Origin: CADEED01 sp043747875 | GTDB lineage: Bacteria; Pseudomonadota; Gammaproteobacteria; Steroidobacterales; Steroidobacteraceae | Assembly (NCBI GenBank): GCA_043747875.1 | Contig: JAYTOI010000027.1 | Coordinates: forward strand, 1 to 64,000 | Direction: 5' to 3' | DNA length: 64,000 nucleotides | In this document: positions 1-10,945 of the stretch, one piece after another | How positions within the stretch are numbered: the first letter of the stretch is position 1 | Layout: every line of letters starts with the position of its first letter | The notes under the pieces: generated by a model | Told to the model about the DNA's origin: nothing | What the model saw: the letters and a program-made list of their open reading frames with translations, nothing else | Databases searched by the model: none | Program-made: the position numbers and the translations under genes

Positions 1-2
1 TG

Positions 3-3000
3 CCGGCGCCGGACACGAATGCTCTATCTACCCAGGAATACGAAGCGCCGCAGGGGGAGATCGAAGCGACGCTGGCGAACATCTGGCAGGAACTGCTGAA
101 CGTCGAGCGCGTCGGCCGCCGCGACAACTTCTTCGAACTCGGCGGCCACTCGCTGCTGACCCTGCGACTGATCGCGCGAGTGCGCAAACTGCTGGATCGT
201 CAGCTCGCGTTGGAGGACATCTTCGATCATCCGACGATCCAGGCCCTGGCGCAGTTGCTTTCGAATGCCACGTCCGTCACGACCCTGCCCATAGAGCGCG
301 CCGACCGCGCCGGGCCGCTGCCGTTATCGCTGTCACAACAACGTCTGTGGTTCATCGACCAGTTTGGGGGCGCGGGAGCGGCCTATCACCTTGCCGGTGC
401 CGTCCGGTTGATCGGATCACTGGACATCGAAGCGCTGCAAGCTGCGCTGGACGCCATATTGCGTCGGCACGAAGTGTTGCGGACCGTGTTGCGAAGTGCT
501 GACGGCCAGGCAACACAGGTGATCCGGCCAGAGGCCAGATTCGCATTGACGATGACGGACCTGCGTGACACCGCGAACCTGGATCGCGACCTGCCTCCTC
601 TGATGCGGCAGGAAGCCGATCGTGCCTTCGTTTTGAGCGACGGTCCGCTCATCCGTGGCCGGCTGTTCAAGCTCGCAGACGCTGAGCACATCCTGCTGTT
701 CACGATGCATCACATCGTCTCCGATGGCTGGTCAATCGGTGTGCTCATCTGGGAACTGAGCGAACTCTACGCGGCACGTCGCGCAGGCCGACCTGATTCG
801 CTGCCCGCACTTCGTACTCAGTACGCTGATTACGCGCAGTGGCAGCGGCGGTGGCTCACCGGCGAAGTGCTGCAGAAGCAGTTGAACTACTGGAGTCAGC
901 ACCTGCAGGGGGCGCCCGCATTGCTGGAGTTGCCGACGGACCGGCCACGACCTGCCGTGCAGAGTCTCAAGGGAGCCAGCATCCGGTTTTCATTGGGATC
1001 AGAGTTGACCCGGCAACTCGGAGATTTCGCGCGACGCTCCGGCCTCACGTTGCACATGATGCTCTTTGCGGCATGGGCAATCCTGCTGTCGCGGCTGTCA
1101 CATCAGCGTGACATCGTCATCGGCACGCCCGTCGCCAACCGGCAGCGGCCGGAAGTCGAAGGCCTGATCGGATTCTTCGTCAATACGCTGCCGCTGCGCG
1201 TGCAATTGAACGATGAGCTTCGGGTGAGCGAGCTGTTGCGGCGGGTTCGAGAAGTGACGCTCGCGGGATATGCGCATCAGGAAGTGCCGTTCGAGCAGAT
1301 CGTCGAGGCGGTTCAGCCACCGCGTACCTTGAGTCACGGCGCGGTGATACAAGTCATGTTTTCCTTTCAGAACGCGCCGCACAGCGAGTTCGTACTGCCG
1401 GGATTGAAGTTGATCCCCGAGCGACTGCCAGGCAGCAGCGCGCAGTTCGATGTGACATTGGCGCTGCAAGAGCTCGGAGCGGAAATTGGCGGCGGCATCA
1501 ACTACGCCACCGCCTTGTTCGATGACAGCACGATCGAGCGGTGGATAGCGCACTACAAGATATTGCTGAAAGCCCTCGTGCAGGATTGCGAGCAGTCCAT
1601 CAGCGATATGCCGCTGCTCGGACCCGACGAGCATGAGCGGATCCTGGTGGGTTTCAATCCACGAGAATTCCCGCAGGACGGGTTGATCCATGAGCTCTTC
1701 GAGCAACAGGTCCACAGAACTCCGGATGCGGTCGCGCTGGTAACAGACCACCGGCAGATGACCTATGCGCAGTTGAACGACGCCGCCAATCGCCTGGCGC
1801 GTTATCTGCGTGCTCGAGATATCGGACCGGACCAGCTGGTGGGCTTGTGCGTCGAGCGCGGCGTCGAGATGGTCATCGGAGTGCTGGGAATCCTGAAGAG
1901 CGGCGGTGCATACCTGCCGCTGGACCCGACCTGGCCGCCGGCACGTCTGGCAACCATTCTCGAGGATGCCGCGCCCAGGGTCGTGTTGACGCAGGCTGGC
2001 CTCAACGAATGGCCGCGCGAGGGCGCCAGCATCGTCGCACTCGACGCGCAGTGGAACGAAATTGCCGCTCTGGAATGCACGCCAGTGTCCTTCGACGGAG
2101 CATCTCCCGCCAATCTGGCGTACGTGTTGTTCACCTCAGGATCGACCGGCAAGCCCAAAGGCGTGATGGTGACTCACGCGAGTGTGGTGAGTTTCCTGCG
2201 GTCCATGCGCCTGCATCTGGACGTTCGATCCACGGACTGCGTGTTGGCGCTCACGACTCTCACATTCGACATCGCTGCGTTGGAGTTGTATCTGCCGCTC
2301 ATCAGTGGTGCGCGACTCGTGCTCGCCGACCGGGAAATGAGTTTGGACGCGAGGCTCCTGGGCGCGGCTTTAGATCGACTTGCAGTAAACGTACTCCAGG
2401 CCACGCCGGTGACGTGGCGGGCACTGCTCGATAGCGGCTGGTCGGGCCGGCCGGGGCTCACGGCGTTGTGCGGCGGGGAAGCTCTATCCACCGAGCTTGC
2501 CGGCCGGATCAAACCCCTGGTGCGAGAGCTGTGGAATCTCTACGGGCCCACCGAGTGCACCATCTGGTCCACCGCGCGACGGATCAACAGCGTGAATCGG
2601 GAGGGTGCAGCGACACAGTCGATTGGTGTGCCGCTCGCAAATACGCGGATCTACATCCTGGATGAACGCCGGATGGTGGTCCCCATTGGAGTTCAGGGAG
2701 AAATCTTCATCGGCGGCACCGGTGTCGCCAGAGGTTATCTCGGGCAGCCCGACTTGACGTCGGAACGATTTCTGGACGATCCCTTCAGCGCCGAGGAAGG
2801 CGCGCGCATGTATCGGACCGGTGACCTCGCGCGCTGGGTCGCGGATGGGAACATAGAATTTCTCGGGCGTACCGACAGCCAGGTGAAGTTGCGTGGCTTT
2901 CGCATCGAGTTGGGTGAAATCGAGGCGCAGCTGAGCGCTCACGAAGCAGTGGACGAAGTTGCGGTGGTCGTGCGCGAAGACGTGCCCGGCGACCGGCGCC

Positions 3001-6000
3001 TGGTCGCCTACTACAGCGCGAATGAAGACGGCGCAGGCGTCGAGGAATTCCGCGCGCACCTGAAGGCGAGACTGCCGGAGTACATGCTGCCGGCGGTGTA
3101 CGTGAAACTGGAGCGTCTGCCGCTCACGAGCAACGGCAAGCTCGATCGCAAATCGTTGCCCGCACCGGATGTCTCGGTGCTGCAGACCCAGCAATGGGAG
3201 CCACCTCAGGGCGAAGCGGAAAACACGCTCGCGGCTGTCTGGCAGTCGCTGCTGGGTATCGAGCGCGTGGGCCGGCACGACAACTTCTTCGAGCTCGGAG
3301 GTCATTCGCTGCTCGCCGCGCAAATGCTCGACCGGCTGCGCCAGGCCAACCTGTCGGCGAGCATGCGCGATGTCTTTTCCAGCAGGAATCTCGCCGAGCT
3401 CGCGGCAGCCATTCGGGTAACGACCGCGCCTACGATTGCGACACCGCCCAATCTGATTCCGGAGGACTGTCGGGCCATCGCACCGGCGATGCTGACGCTG
3501 GTCGAGCTGGAGCAGCAGCACATCGATCGGATCGTCACCCGGATCCCGGGTGGCTCTGCAAACGTGGAAGATATCTATCCGCTCGCTCCGCTGCAGGAAG
3601 GTCTGCTGTTTCATCACTTGCGCAATCAGCAGGGTGGCGACGTCTACGCGCGCTCCGTCATCCTTTCTGTGGATTCGCGCGAACGACTCACGCAGCTCAT
3701 CGCGAAATTGCAGGAGATGATCGACTGCCACGACGTGCTGCGCACCGCGGTGTTGTGGGAGGGACTGCCACAACCGGTGCAAGTGGTGACGCGAACGGCG
3801 CTACTGCCGGTGCAGGAGTTGCCGCGGAGTGCGAATGGCAACCCCGTGGAGCAGCTTCGAGATTTCGTGTCATCGGGCAAGCAGCGGCTGGATCTGCGCT
3901 CGGCGCCGCTCATGCGCCTGTGTATCGCGCCGGATACCGAGAGCAGCAAGTGGTATGCATTACTGCTGACGCATCACCTGGTGCTCGACAACCAATCCTT
4001 GCAGTCGATGTTTGCCGAACTGGCAGACCGGCTCGAGGGACAGAAATCGGATGGCTCCAACCGGGCGCCATATCGGAATCATGTATTTCATGCACTGAGT
4101 CGTGCCCGTGCTGCGAATGCCGAAGAATTTTTCCGCGGCAAACTCGGCGACATCGACGAGCCGACAGCGATGTTTGGGTTGCTCGATGTTCACGGCGACG
4201 GGTCCCGCCTGAGCGAGGCTCGCGGCAATCTCGACCCGACGCTATCGATGCGCCTGCACGCGATGGCACGACGCATGGGAACGACCACGGCAACTTTATT
4301 CCATTCGATCTGGGCGCTGGTCGTAGGGATCACCAGTGGCCGCGATGATGTGGTGTATGGAACAGTTCTGCTGGACGCGCCGGCCGGCTCGGAAGGCGGG
4401 CGCATGTTGGGGATGCGGATCAACACATTGCCGCTGCGATTGCGCCTGCAAGACCTGAGCGCAAGAGAGCTGGTCGCGCAGACCCACCGCGAACTCGCCG
4501 AGCTTCTTCAACATGATCAGACTTCGCTGGCGGTTGCCCAGCGATGCAGCGGCACTGCCGTATCGACGCCGCTGTTCAATTCGCTCCTGAACTTCCGGCG
4601 TGCCGCCGAGAGCAGTGTGGCCGAGTCGAACCGCGCCACCGGTGTGGCCATGATTGCCAGCGTCGGTCGCACGCACTACCCCTTCACTCTATCGGTGGAT
4701 GATCTCGGCAAGACATTCGCACTCAAGATGGAATGCGTGTCCCCGATCACTCCGCAGCGGATGCTGGAATATCTCAGCAATGCCGCGCAGTCGCTGCTCG
4801 ACGCACTGGAGCAGACACCGGAATCTCCGGCCGTCGCACTGCGGGTTTTGCCCGAGAGCGAGCGGCGCCAGATTCAGGAGCAGTTCAACCGGACTCACAC
4901 CGAGTACCCGCAGCGATTCCGATTCGTTCACGAGCTGTTCGAAGAGCAGGTGCGGCGCACGCCTGCTGCTGTGGCGCTGATGTATGAGGGGCAGCTTCTC
5001 ACCTATGAGGAGCTCGATGCGAAGACCAACCAGCTCGCGAGGTATCTCATTGCGCGCGGCATCGGGCCGGATCAGCTCGTCGGAATCTGCGCGGACCGTG
5101 GTTTCGAGATGGTCATCGGCCTGCTCGGAATTCTGAAAGCCGGCGGGGCATATGTGCCACTGGATCCGAGTTACCCCGCCGAGCGCCTGGCGCACGTGCT
5201 CGAAGATGCGGCTCCGAAAGTCTTGCTGATCCAGGAGCATTTGCGGGCCTGCGTGCCCGCCGCGGGCTTCGAGGTGATTGCGCTCGATACGGATTGGGGC
5301 TCGATCGCTCGCGAACCGTCGGTCGCTCTCGATGCCCAATCACTGGGGCTGCACTCCCGACACCTCTCGTATGTCATTTACACCTCCGGCTCCACGGGGC
5401 GGCCAAAGGGAGCAATGAATGAGCATCGCGGTGTCGTGAACAGACTGCAGTGGATGCAGGATGCGTATCAGCTCGACGCCCACGACTGCGTGCTCCAGAA
5501 GACGCCCTTCAGCTTCGATGTGTCTGTTTGGGAATTTTTCTGGACGCTGATGACCGGCGCGCGCCTGGTGATAGCGCGTGCCGAAGGGCACAAGGATCCG
5601 GGCTATCTGCGCGACCTCATCGAGCAGACTGGCGTCACCAGACTTCACTTCGTACCGGCGATGCTGCCGCACTTCCTGGATTCGCTGCGACCTGGCGATT
5701 GTCTTGGCATCCGTCAGGTGGTGTGCAGCGGCGAGGAACTGCCGGCTTCCTTGCAGCAGGCATTCTTCAATCTACTGCCGAACGCGCAGTTGTCGAATCT
5801 CTATGGTCCGACGGAAGCTGCGGTGGACGTCACGGCCTGGGAATGTCGGCCGGACGACCACTCTTCGCGTGTTCCCATCGGCCGTCCCATTGCAAACATC
5901 CAGATATACATCCTGGACCGCCATGGCCGCGCGGCGCCGATTGGTGTTGCAGGCGAGCTCTACATAGCGGGCGTGGGCGTGGGACGCGGTTATCTGAACC

Positions 6001-9000
6001 GAGCCGAGCTCACGAACGAACGTTTCGTCCCCGATCCGCTCGCCACCGATCCGAGTGCCCGGATGTACAAGACCGGGGATCTGGCCCGATGGCGTGGCGA
6101 TGGCGTGATCGAGTATCTCGGCCGAAACGATCATCAGGTCAAGATTCGAGGGTTCCGTGTCGAACTCGGAGAGATCGAATCCCAGCTCGCGCGGCATCCG
6201 AGTGTGAAGGAAGTCGCTGTGGTTGCGCGTGGCGAAGAAGCTGGAGAGAAGCGGCTGGTGGCCTATGTCATCGCGCGCAATCAGGATGGCAGGCAAGAGA
6301 CGCTGGATGTCGATGAACTGCGCGCGCATCTCAAGATCGAGCTACCGGACTACATGATTCCCGGCGCGTTCGTGGCGCTGAAGCAATTTCCTCTCAGCTC
6401 GAACGGCAAACTACAGCGCAACGCTCTGCCGGAACCCGATCTGGAAGCCTATGCGGTGCGCGACTACGAGGCACCGCACGGAGAGGCTGAGGAGATTCTC
6501 GCGCATATCTGGGAGGACCTCCTCAAGGTCGAGCGGGTCGGTCGCTCGGACAACTTCTTCGAACTCGGCGGGCATTCTCTGCTGACCGTGCGGATGATCG
6601 AGCGGTTGCGCCGGTTCGGACTCCTCACGGAAGTGCTGCGCGTATTCGAAAATCCAAAGCTCCAAGATCTGGCCGCCGTGCTGAGCCGCGAGCCCGAACA
6701 GCTCGCGGCGCCGGCTAATCTGATTCCCGCAGACTGTGTAGAAATCGTGCCGGCAATGCTGCCGCTCGTGCAGCTGAGCGAGGACCACATTCGACGCATC
6801 GTCCGCTCGGTTCCAGGGGGCGCAGCGAACGTTCAAGACGTCTATCCGCTGGCGCCGCTGCAAGAGGGCATCCTGTTCCATCACCTGATGAGCGAGCAGC
6901 GCGACGCCTATGTCCTGTCGATGCTGCTGGAAATGCGATCCGGCGCCGAGCTGGACGCGTTGCTGAACGGACTGCAGTCCGTCATCGATCGGCACGACGT
7001 CCTGCGCAGCGCAGTCTTATGGGACGGGCTGCCGCAGCCAGTGCAGGTCGTGTACCGCCATGCCCCGTTGCACGTGGAGGAAGTGACACCTGAGAAGCAC
7101 GCGGATGGACTGGAGGAGCTCAGAGCGTGCATGGATCCGCAGCGGTTGTGGATGGACGTGCGCCGCGCACCTCTGGTTCACGTCAAGATTGCACGCGCTG
7201 GCGACGGCGTGCGCTGGTATGCATTGTTGTTACAACATCATCTGATCAACGATCACGTCGGGCAGGACATCGTGCTCAGGGAGTTGATGGCCCATCTCGC
7301 GGGTCATGCAGAGCGACTGCCAGGCTCAGCGGCCTATCGTGATTTCGTCTGGCAGGCCTTGGCTCAGGAACACAAGATCGCGGCAGAGGCCTTCTTCCGC
7401 GGCAAGCTCGGCGACATCGAAGAACCCACGGCACCCTTCGGGCTCATGGATGTGCATGGCGACGGCACAGCGATAAAAGAGGCCCGTGTATTGCTGGAAC
7501 ATGACCTGGAGCGTCGTCTGCGCAGCCGGGCGCGGCTACTGGGAGTGAGTGCGGCGACCTTGTTTCATGCCGCGTGGGCCCTGGTAGTGGCCCGAACGAG
7601 CGGACGAGACGACGTCGTATTTGGCAGTGTGCTGTTGGGACGCATGCGTGGATCGGCAGATATCGAGCGTGCGATGGGAACGTTCATCAATACGCTTCCT
7701 TTGCGGATCAGACTGAAGGAACACAGCGCGGAGCAGCTCGTCCAGCAGGTGCAGCGCGAGATCGTGGAATTGCTCCAGCACGAGCAGGCATCGCTGGCTG
7801 TCGCGCAGCGTTGCAGCGGAATCGAAAGCGCGGCGCCTCTGTTCAGTGCCGTGCTCAATTATCGACATAGCGTGAATCGCTCCGGACCGAAGGAGGATGG
7901 GTCGAAGGAGGATGGGCCGCGAGAGGATGCCAAGCCATTCGGAATCCGGCGGCTCGCATTCGAGGAGCGCAGCAACTATCCCTTCGGCATATCGGTGACG
8001 GATTTCGGTGACTGCTTCGAACTCGTCGCCCATATAGACCGGCGAGTGGATCCCCGGCGTGTCGTGGGCTACTTGCACGCCGCGCTGACGTCGCTGGTGC
8101 ATGCGTTGGAGCAAACTCCGCACAGCTCCGCGCTGGCGCTGAATATCCTTCCCGATAGTGAACGCCAGCAGATCGTTGCCGAGTTCAGCGCGACCGCCGC
8201 GCCGTCACCGCGTGATAGTTTGATTCACGAGCTGTTCGAAGCGCAGGTACTGCAGGCGCCGGAGTCGATAGCGCTCGTGTACGAAGGCGAACGAGTGACC
8301 TATGGGGAGCTCAATCGGCGGGCGAACCAGCTCGCCCGTTACCTGCGACGGCACGGCGTGGGTGCCGATGACAGAGTCGGGCTCTGCATCGAGCGCGGTC
8401 CGGAGATGATCGTCGGTCTGCTGGGAGTACTGAAGGCGGGTGGAGCGTATGTGCCGCTCGGTCTCGATTATCCGAAGGACCGAATCGAATATATGTTGGC
8501 GGACGCCGCACCGCGGGTGCTGCTGACGCAGGAGTCGCTGGGGGCCAGGGCGCCCGAGTTCGCCGGCCCGAGAATTGCGCTCGACAAAGATTGGCCTGAG
8601 ATCGAGAAAGAAGACGAGGGCAATCTGGCGCGCGCGCTGGTGGGCGTAACGGCCAGCCATCTTGCGTATGTGATCTACACCTCGGGGTCGACCGGCGTGC
8701 CCAAGGGAGTGATGGTCGAGCACGCGAGCGTGTGCAACCTGATAGCGACGCAGAGCGAGACCCTCGACGTTCGGGCCGACAGCCGAGTGCTGCAGTTCAT
8801 CTCATTCAGCTTCGATGTATTCACGGTGGAGTGGGCGGTGACGCTGTGTGCTGGCGCCCGCCTGTATGTGCCGACGTCCGAGGCAAGAACGCCTGGTGAG
8901 CCTTTGTGGAATACGTTGCGCACCCATGAGATCACCCATTTGATGACTCTGCCAGGCGCGTTGGCTCCCATTCCTTCAACGCAGGGGCTGGATGCGTTGC

Positions 9001-10061
9001 GGACCATCATGGTCGGCGGCGAGCCATGTCCGCCATCGTTGGTCAGACAATGGGCGCCCGGGCGCACATTCATCAACGCGTACGGCCCGACCGAAACCAC
9101 GGTCTACGCCACGCAGCACGTGTGCGATCCACGCGAGGCCGAGAGCCCGCCCATCGGACGGCCGATCCCGAATGTGCGGATCCATATTCTCGATGAGTCA
9201 CTGGAGCCGGTGCCGATCGGCGTAGCGGGAGAGATCTATGTGGGCGGAGTGGGAGTCGCGCGCGGCTATTTGAATCAGCCGCAGCTCACAGCGGAGCGAT
9301 TCGTGCACGATCCCTTCGACGTCCACGCGCAAGGCCGGCTCTACAAGACAGGCGATTGGGGCCGCTGGCGAGCGGATGGCGTCATCGAATATCTGGGACG
9401 CAAGGACAACCAGGTCAAGATCCGGGGACATCGCATCGAGCTGGAGGAGATCGAGACCCAGCTCGCGCGGCACGAGCATGTCAGGGATGCAGTAGTCACT
9501 GTGCGAGCCGATCCACCGGGCGAGAAACGTCTGATCGCCTACGTCACCTTGCAGCACGAGGTGAGCGCCAAGCAGCTGCGCGATTTTCTGCGTCAGAGCC
9601 TGCCGGACTTCATGCTGCCGTCGATGTTCGTGATGCTGGATGCATTGCCGCTGACGCCGAACGGCAAGGTGGATCGCAAAGCGCTGGTTCCTCCCGAGGG
9701 TGCCGGTCAGGTTGCAGCGGAAGCATACGTGGCGCCGCGCACCGCGGCCGAGTCCGTCATTGCCGAGATCTGCTCTTCGCTGCTGCGCGTGAACGCGGTC
9801 GGTGTGCACGACAACTTCTTTGCAATCGGCGGACATTCGCTGCTCCTGGTGCAGTTTGCGGCCCGCGTCCGGGATGTCTTCCAGGTCAGCCTGACGCTGA
9901 AACAAGTGTTCGATCATCCAACCGTCGCCGGCGTCGTGGAGGAGTTGACTCATGTGTGTGGCGACCGGGCAGTGGTGGACGAGACGGCAGCCGTATACAT
10001 GTCGGTGGCTGGTCTGTCAGATGACGAGGTGAGAGAGGCGTTGACGCGGATACACGAATAA
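3..10061 (+). CDS. Nonribosomal peptide synthetase, 5' end outside window (T-C-A-T-C-A-T-C-A-T)
   Basis: The open frame runs from the first bases, so the start and at least one A domain lie upstream; 3352 residues are visible. Carrier domains have the GGHS phosphopantetheine serine at nt 150, 3306, 6576 and 9837. The first C domain (about nt 300-1620) has HHIVSDG at 708, the LCL type. The second and third (about 3460-4880, 6715-8180) begin PLAPLQEG followed by an extended HHL motif, the mark of dual epimerisation/condensation domains. Their second motifs are the variants HHLVLDN (3972) and HHLINDH (7236). A domains lie at about 1680-3170, 4930-6440 and 8230-9690. By-eye specificity codes are DILQLGLIW (known for Gly), DVWHVSLVD (Ser) and DVVTMGAVY (no match I know). 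The protein ends in a T domain plus a short tail, so it hands over to the next synthetase. Confidence 0.96.
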   Translation, partial: PAPDTNALSTQEYEAPQGEIEATLANIWQELLNVERVGRRDNFFELGGHSLLTLRLIARVRKLLDRQLALEDIFDHPTIQALAQLLSNATSVTTLPIERADRAGPLPLSLSQQRLWFIDQFGGAGAAYHLAGAVRLIGSLDIEALQAALDAILRRHEVLRTVLRSADGQATQVIRPEARFALTMTDLRDTANLDRDLPPLMRQEADRAFVLSDGPLIRGRLFKLADAEHILLFTMHHIVSDGWSIGVLIWELSELYAARRAGRPDSLPALRTQYADYAQWQRRWLTGEVLQKQLNYWSQHLQGAPALLELPTDRPRPAVQSLKGASIRFSLGSELTRQLGDFARRSGLTLHMMLFAAWAILLSRLSHQRDIVIGTPVANRQRPEVEGLIGFFVNTLPLRVQLNDELRVSELLRRVREVTLAGYAHQEVPFEQIVEAVQPPRTLSHGAVIQVMFSFQNAPHSEFVLPGLKLIPERLPGSSAQFDVTLALQELGAEIGGGINYATALFDDSTIERWIAHYKILLKALVQDCEQSISDMPLLGPDEHERILVGFNPREFPQDGLIHELFEQQVHRTPDAVALVTDHRQMTYAQLNDAANRLARYLRARDIGPDQLVGLCVERGVEMVIGVLGILKSGGAYLPLDPTWPPARLATILEDAAPRVVLTQAGLNEWPREGASIVALDAQWNEIAALECTPVSFDGASPANLAYVLFTSGSTGKPKGVMVTHASVVSFLRSMRLHLDVRSTDCVLALTTLTFDIAALELYLPLISGARLVLADREMSLDARLLGAALDRLAVNVLQATPVTWRALLDSGWSGRPGLTALCGGEALSTELAGRIKPLVRELWNLYGPTECTIWSTARRINSVNREGAATQSIGVPLANTRIYILDERRMVVPIGVQGEIFIGGTGVARGYLGQPDLTSERFLDDPFSAEEGARMYRTGDLARWVADGNIEFLGRTDSQVKLRGFRIELGEIEAQLSAHEAVDEVAVVVREDVPGDRRLVAYYSANEDGAGVEEFRAHLKARLPEYMLPAVYVKLERLPLTSNGKLDRKSLPAPDVSVLQTQQWEPPQGEAENTLAAVWQSLLGIERVGRHDNFFELGGHSLLAAQMLDRLRQANLSASMRDVFSSRNLAELAAAIRVTTAPTIATPPNLIPEDCRAIAPAMLTLVELEQQHIDRIVTRIPGGSANVEDIYPLAPLQEGLLFHHLRNQQGGDVYARSVILSVDSRERLTQLIAKLQEMIDCHDVLRTAVLWEGLPQPVQVVTRTALLPVQELPRSANGNPVEQLRDFVSSGKQRLDLRSAPLMRLCIAPDTESSKWYALLLTHHLVLDNQSLQSMFAELADRLEGQKSDGSNRAPYRNHVFHALSRARAANAEEFFRGKLGDIDEPTAMFGLLDVHGDGSRLSEARGNLDPTLSMRLHAMARRMGTTTATLFHSIWALVVGITSGRDDVVYGTVLLDAPAGSEGGRMLGMRINTLPLRLRLQDLSARELVAQTHRELAELLQHDQTSLAVAQRCSGTAVSTPLFNSLLNFRRAAESSVAESNRATGVAMIASVGRTHYPFTLSVDDLGKTFALKMECVSPITPQRMLEYLSNAAQSLLDALEQTPESPAVALRVLPESERRQIQEQFNRTHTEYPQRFRFVHELFEEQVRRTPAAVALMYEGQLLTYEELDAKTNQLARYLIARGIGPDQLVGICADRGFEMVIGLLGILKAGGAYVPLDPSYPAERLAHVLEDAAPKVLLIQEHLRACVPAAGFEVIALDTDWGSIAREPSVALDAQSLGLHSRHLSYVIYTSGSTGRPKGAMNEHRGVVNRLQWMQDAYQLDAHDCVLQKTPFSFDVSVWEFFWTLMTGARLVIARAEGHKDPGYLRDLIEQTGVTRLHFVPAMLPHFLDSLRPGDCLGIRQVVCSGEELPASLQQAFFNLLPNAQLSNLYGPTEAAVDVTAWECRPDDHSSRVPIGRPIANIQIYILDRHGRAAPIGVAGELYIAGVGVGRGYLNRAELTNERFVPDPLATDPSARMYKTGDLARWRGDGVIEYLGRNDHQVKIRGFRVELGEIESQLARHPSVKEVAVVARGEEAGEKRLVAYVIARNQDGRQETLDVDELRAHLKIELPDYMIPGAFVALKQFPLSSNGKLQRNALPEPDLEAYAVRDYEAPHGEAEEILAHIWEDLLKVERVGRSDNFFELGGHSLLTVRMIERLRRFGLLTEVLRVFENPKLQDLAAVLSREPEQLAAPANLIPADCVEIVPAMLPLVQLSEDHIRRIVRSVPGGAANVQDVYPLAPLQEGILFHHLMSEQRDAYVLSMLLEMRSGAELDALLNGLQSVIDRHDVLRSAVLWDGLPQPVQVVYRHAPLHVEEVTPEKHADGLEELRACMDPQRLWMDVRRAPLVHVKIARAGDGVRWYALLLQHHLINDHVGQDIVLRELMAHLAGHAERLPGSAAYRDFVWQALAQEHKIAAEAFFRGKLGDIEEPTAPFGLMDVHGDGTAIKEARVLLEHDLERRLRSRARLLGVSAATLFHAAWALVVARTSGRDDVVFGSVLLGRMRGSADIERAMGTFINTLPLRIRLKEHSAEQLVQQVQREIVELLQHEQASLAVAQRCSGIESAAPLFSAVLNYRHSVNRSGPKEDGSKEDGPREDAKPFGIRRLAFEERSNYPFGISVTDFGDCFELVAHIDRRVDPRRVVGYLHAALTSLVHALEQTPHSSALALNILPDSERQQIVAEFSATAAPSPRDSLIHELFEAQVLQAPESIALVYEGERVTYGELNRRANQLARYLRRHGVGADDRVGLCIERGPEMIVGLLGVLKAGGAYVPLGLDYPKDRIEYMLADAAPRVLLTQESLGARAPEFAGPRIALDKDWPEIEKEDEGNLARALVGVTASHLAYVIYTSGSTGVPKGVMVEHASVCNLIATQSETLDVRADSRVLQFISFSFDVFTVEWAVTLCAGARLYVPTSEARTPGEPLWNTLRTHEITHLMTLPGALAPIPSTQGLDALRTIMVGGEPCPPSLVRQWAPGRTFINAYGPTETTVYATQHVCDPREAESPPIGRPIPNVRIHILDESLEPVPIGVAGEIYVGGVGVARGYLNQPQLTAERFVHDPFDVHAQGRLYKTGDWGRWRADGVIEYLGRKDNQVKIRGHRIELEEIETQLARHEHVRDAVVTVRADPPGEKRLIAYVTLQHEVSAKQLRDFLRQSLPDFMLPSMFVMLDALPLTPNGKVDRKALVPPEGAGQVAAEAYVAPRTAAESVIAEICSSLLRVNAVGVHDNFFAIGGHSLLLVQFAARVRDVFQVSLTLKQVFDHPTVAGVVEELTHVCGDRAVVDETAAVYMSVAGLSDDEVREALTRIHE
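7887..7931 (+). repeat. Three 15-bp tandem units in the third C domain
   Basis: Three consecutive 15-bp units encode the pentapeptides PKEDG, SKEDG and PREDA inside the third condensation domain. The first two units differ at a single base; the third is diverged. The insert is charged and probably a surface loop. It is likely a replication-slippage product. Confidence 0.8.
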
Positions 10062-10095
10062 CCACGTGCACGAAATATCGGCACACGGAACAAAC

Positions 10096-10920
10096 ATGAA
10101 TGCGACACGGAATTTCTTAGAGGCTTACGAGGAGGACGGTTTCGTCCTGATGCCCGAGGCGTTCTCCGAGCAGGAAGTCGCTTGTCTCAAAAAGCGGCTG
10201 CCCATTTTCGCAGCCGAAGAGAGTCCGAGGCGGGTGGTCGAGAAGGACGGGGTCAGCGTGCGCTCTATCTATGGACCGCATCTGACCGATGCGTTGTTCG
10301 ATCGCCTCACTCGCGACAAACGGCTGCTCGATCCCGTCATGCGCATCATTGGCGGTGACACGTACGTTTATCAGACCAAGATCAATTTCAAGAAAGGATT
10401 CGGTGGCGACATCTGGCAATGGCACCAGGATTACATCTTCTGGCTCAAGGAAGATGGCGTGCCGAAGCCGCAGCTGATCACCGCCGCCGTCTATCTGGAC
10501 GAAGTCACGGAGTTCAACGGACCGCTGTTTCTCATTCCCGGCTCGCACAAGGAAAACGTCATCGACGTCGATGCCGACCAGACCGCCCTGGGCAGTTATC
10601 GCGAAAGTCCGACGTGGATCTCCAATCTGACGGCCGATCTGAAATATTCGATTTCGAAGGAAGGGGTCGCGCGCCTGATTCGAAGCCGAGGCGTCGCGGC
10701 GCCCAGGGGTGCCGCCGGCTCGGTGCTGCTGTTTCACCCGAACGTGGTCCATGCATCCGCCTCGAACATCCTGCCGTTCGATCGCGTGCTGGTGCTGATC
10801 ACTTACAACAGCGTGGACAACAAACCGCTGGGGACGCACACGCAACGGCCGGATTTTCTGTGTGGTCGCGAGTTCTCGGCATTGTGCCCCGACTTGTTCA
10901 CCCCATTGGCAGCTGATTGA
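10096..10920 (+). CDS. PhyH-family Fe(II)/2-oxoglutarate dioxygenase (EctD-like)
   Basis: A 274-residue protein of the phytanoyl-CoA dioxygenase family. The iron facial triad is visible as H110-x-D112 (in WHQD) and a distal H219 in the HPNVVHAS segment. The WHQD...W...DG.P pattern resembles ectoine hydroxylase. The aspartate argues for hydroxylation rather than SyrB2-type halogenation, where it is replaced by Ala or Gly. The gene lies between the two NRPS genes, so it most likely hydroxylates a carrier-bound or free amino acid for this pathway; the substrate is not known. ATG 10096 is preferred because GGAA precedes it; an in-frame GTG at 10066 would add ten residues. Confidence 0.85.
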   Translation: MNATRNFLEAYEEDGFVLMPEAFSEQEVACLKKRLPIFAAEESPRRVVEKDGVSVRSIYGPHLTDALFDRLTRDKRLLDPVMRIIGGDTYVYQTKINFKKGFGGDIWQWHQDYIFWLKEDGVPKPQLITAAVYLDEVTEFNGPLFLIPGSHKENVIDVDADQTALGSYRESPTWISNLTADLKYSISKEGVARLIRSRGVAAPRGAAGSVLLFHPNVVHASASNILPFDRVLVLITYNSVDNKPLGTHTQRPDFLCGREFSALCPDLFTPLAAD

Positions 10921-10945
10921 GTTAACGACGAGGGAGATCTGGAGC

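Noticed and set aside
10096..10920. PhyH-family enzyme as an SyrB2-like chlorinase
   Set aside because: The iron-binding aspartate is present (H110-x-D112); chlorinases of this fold have Ala or Gly there.
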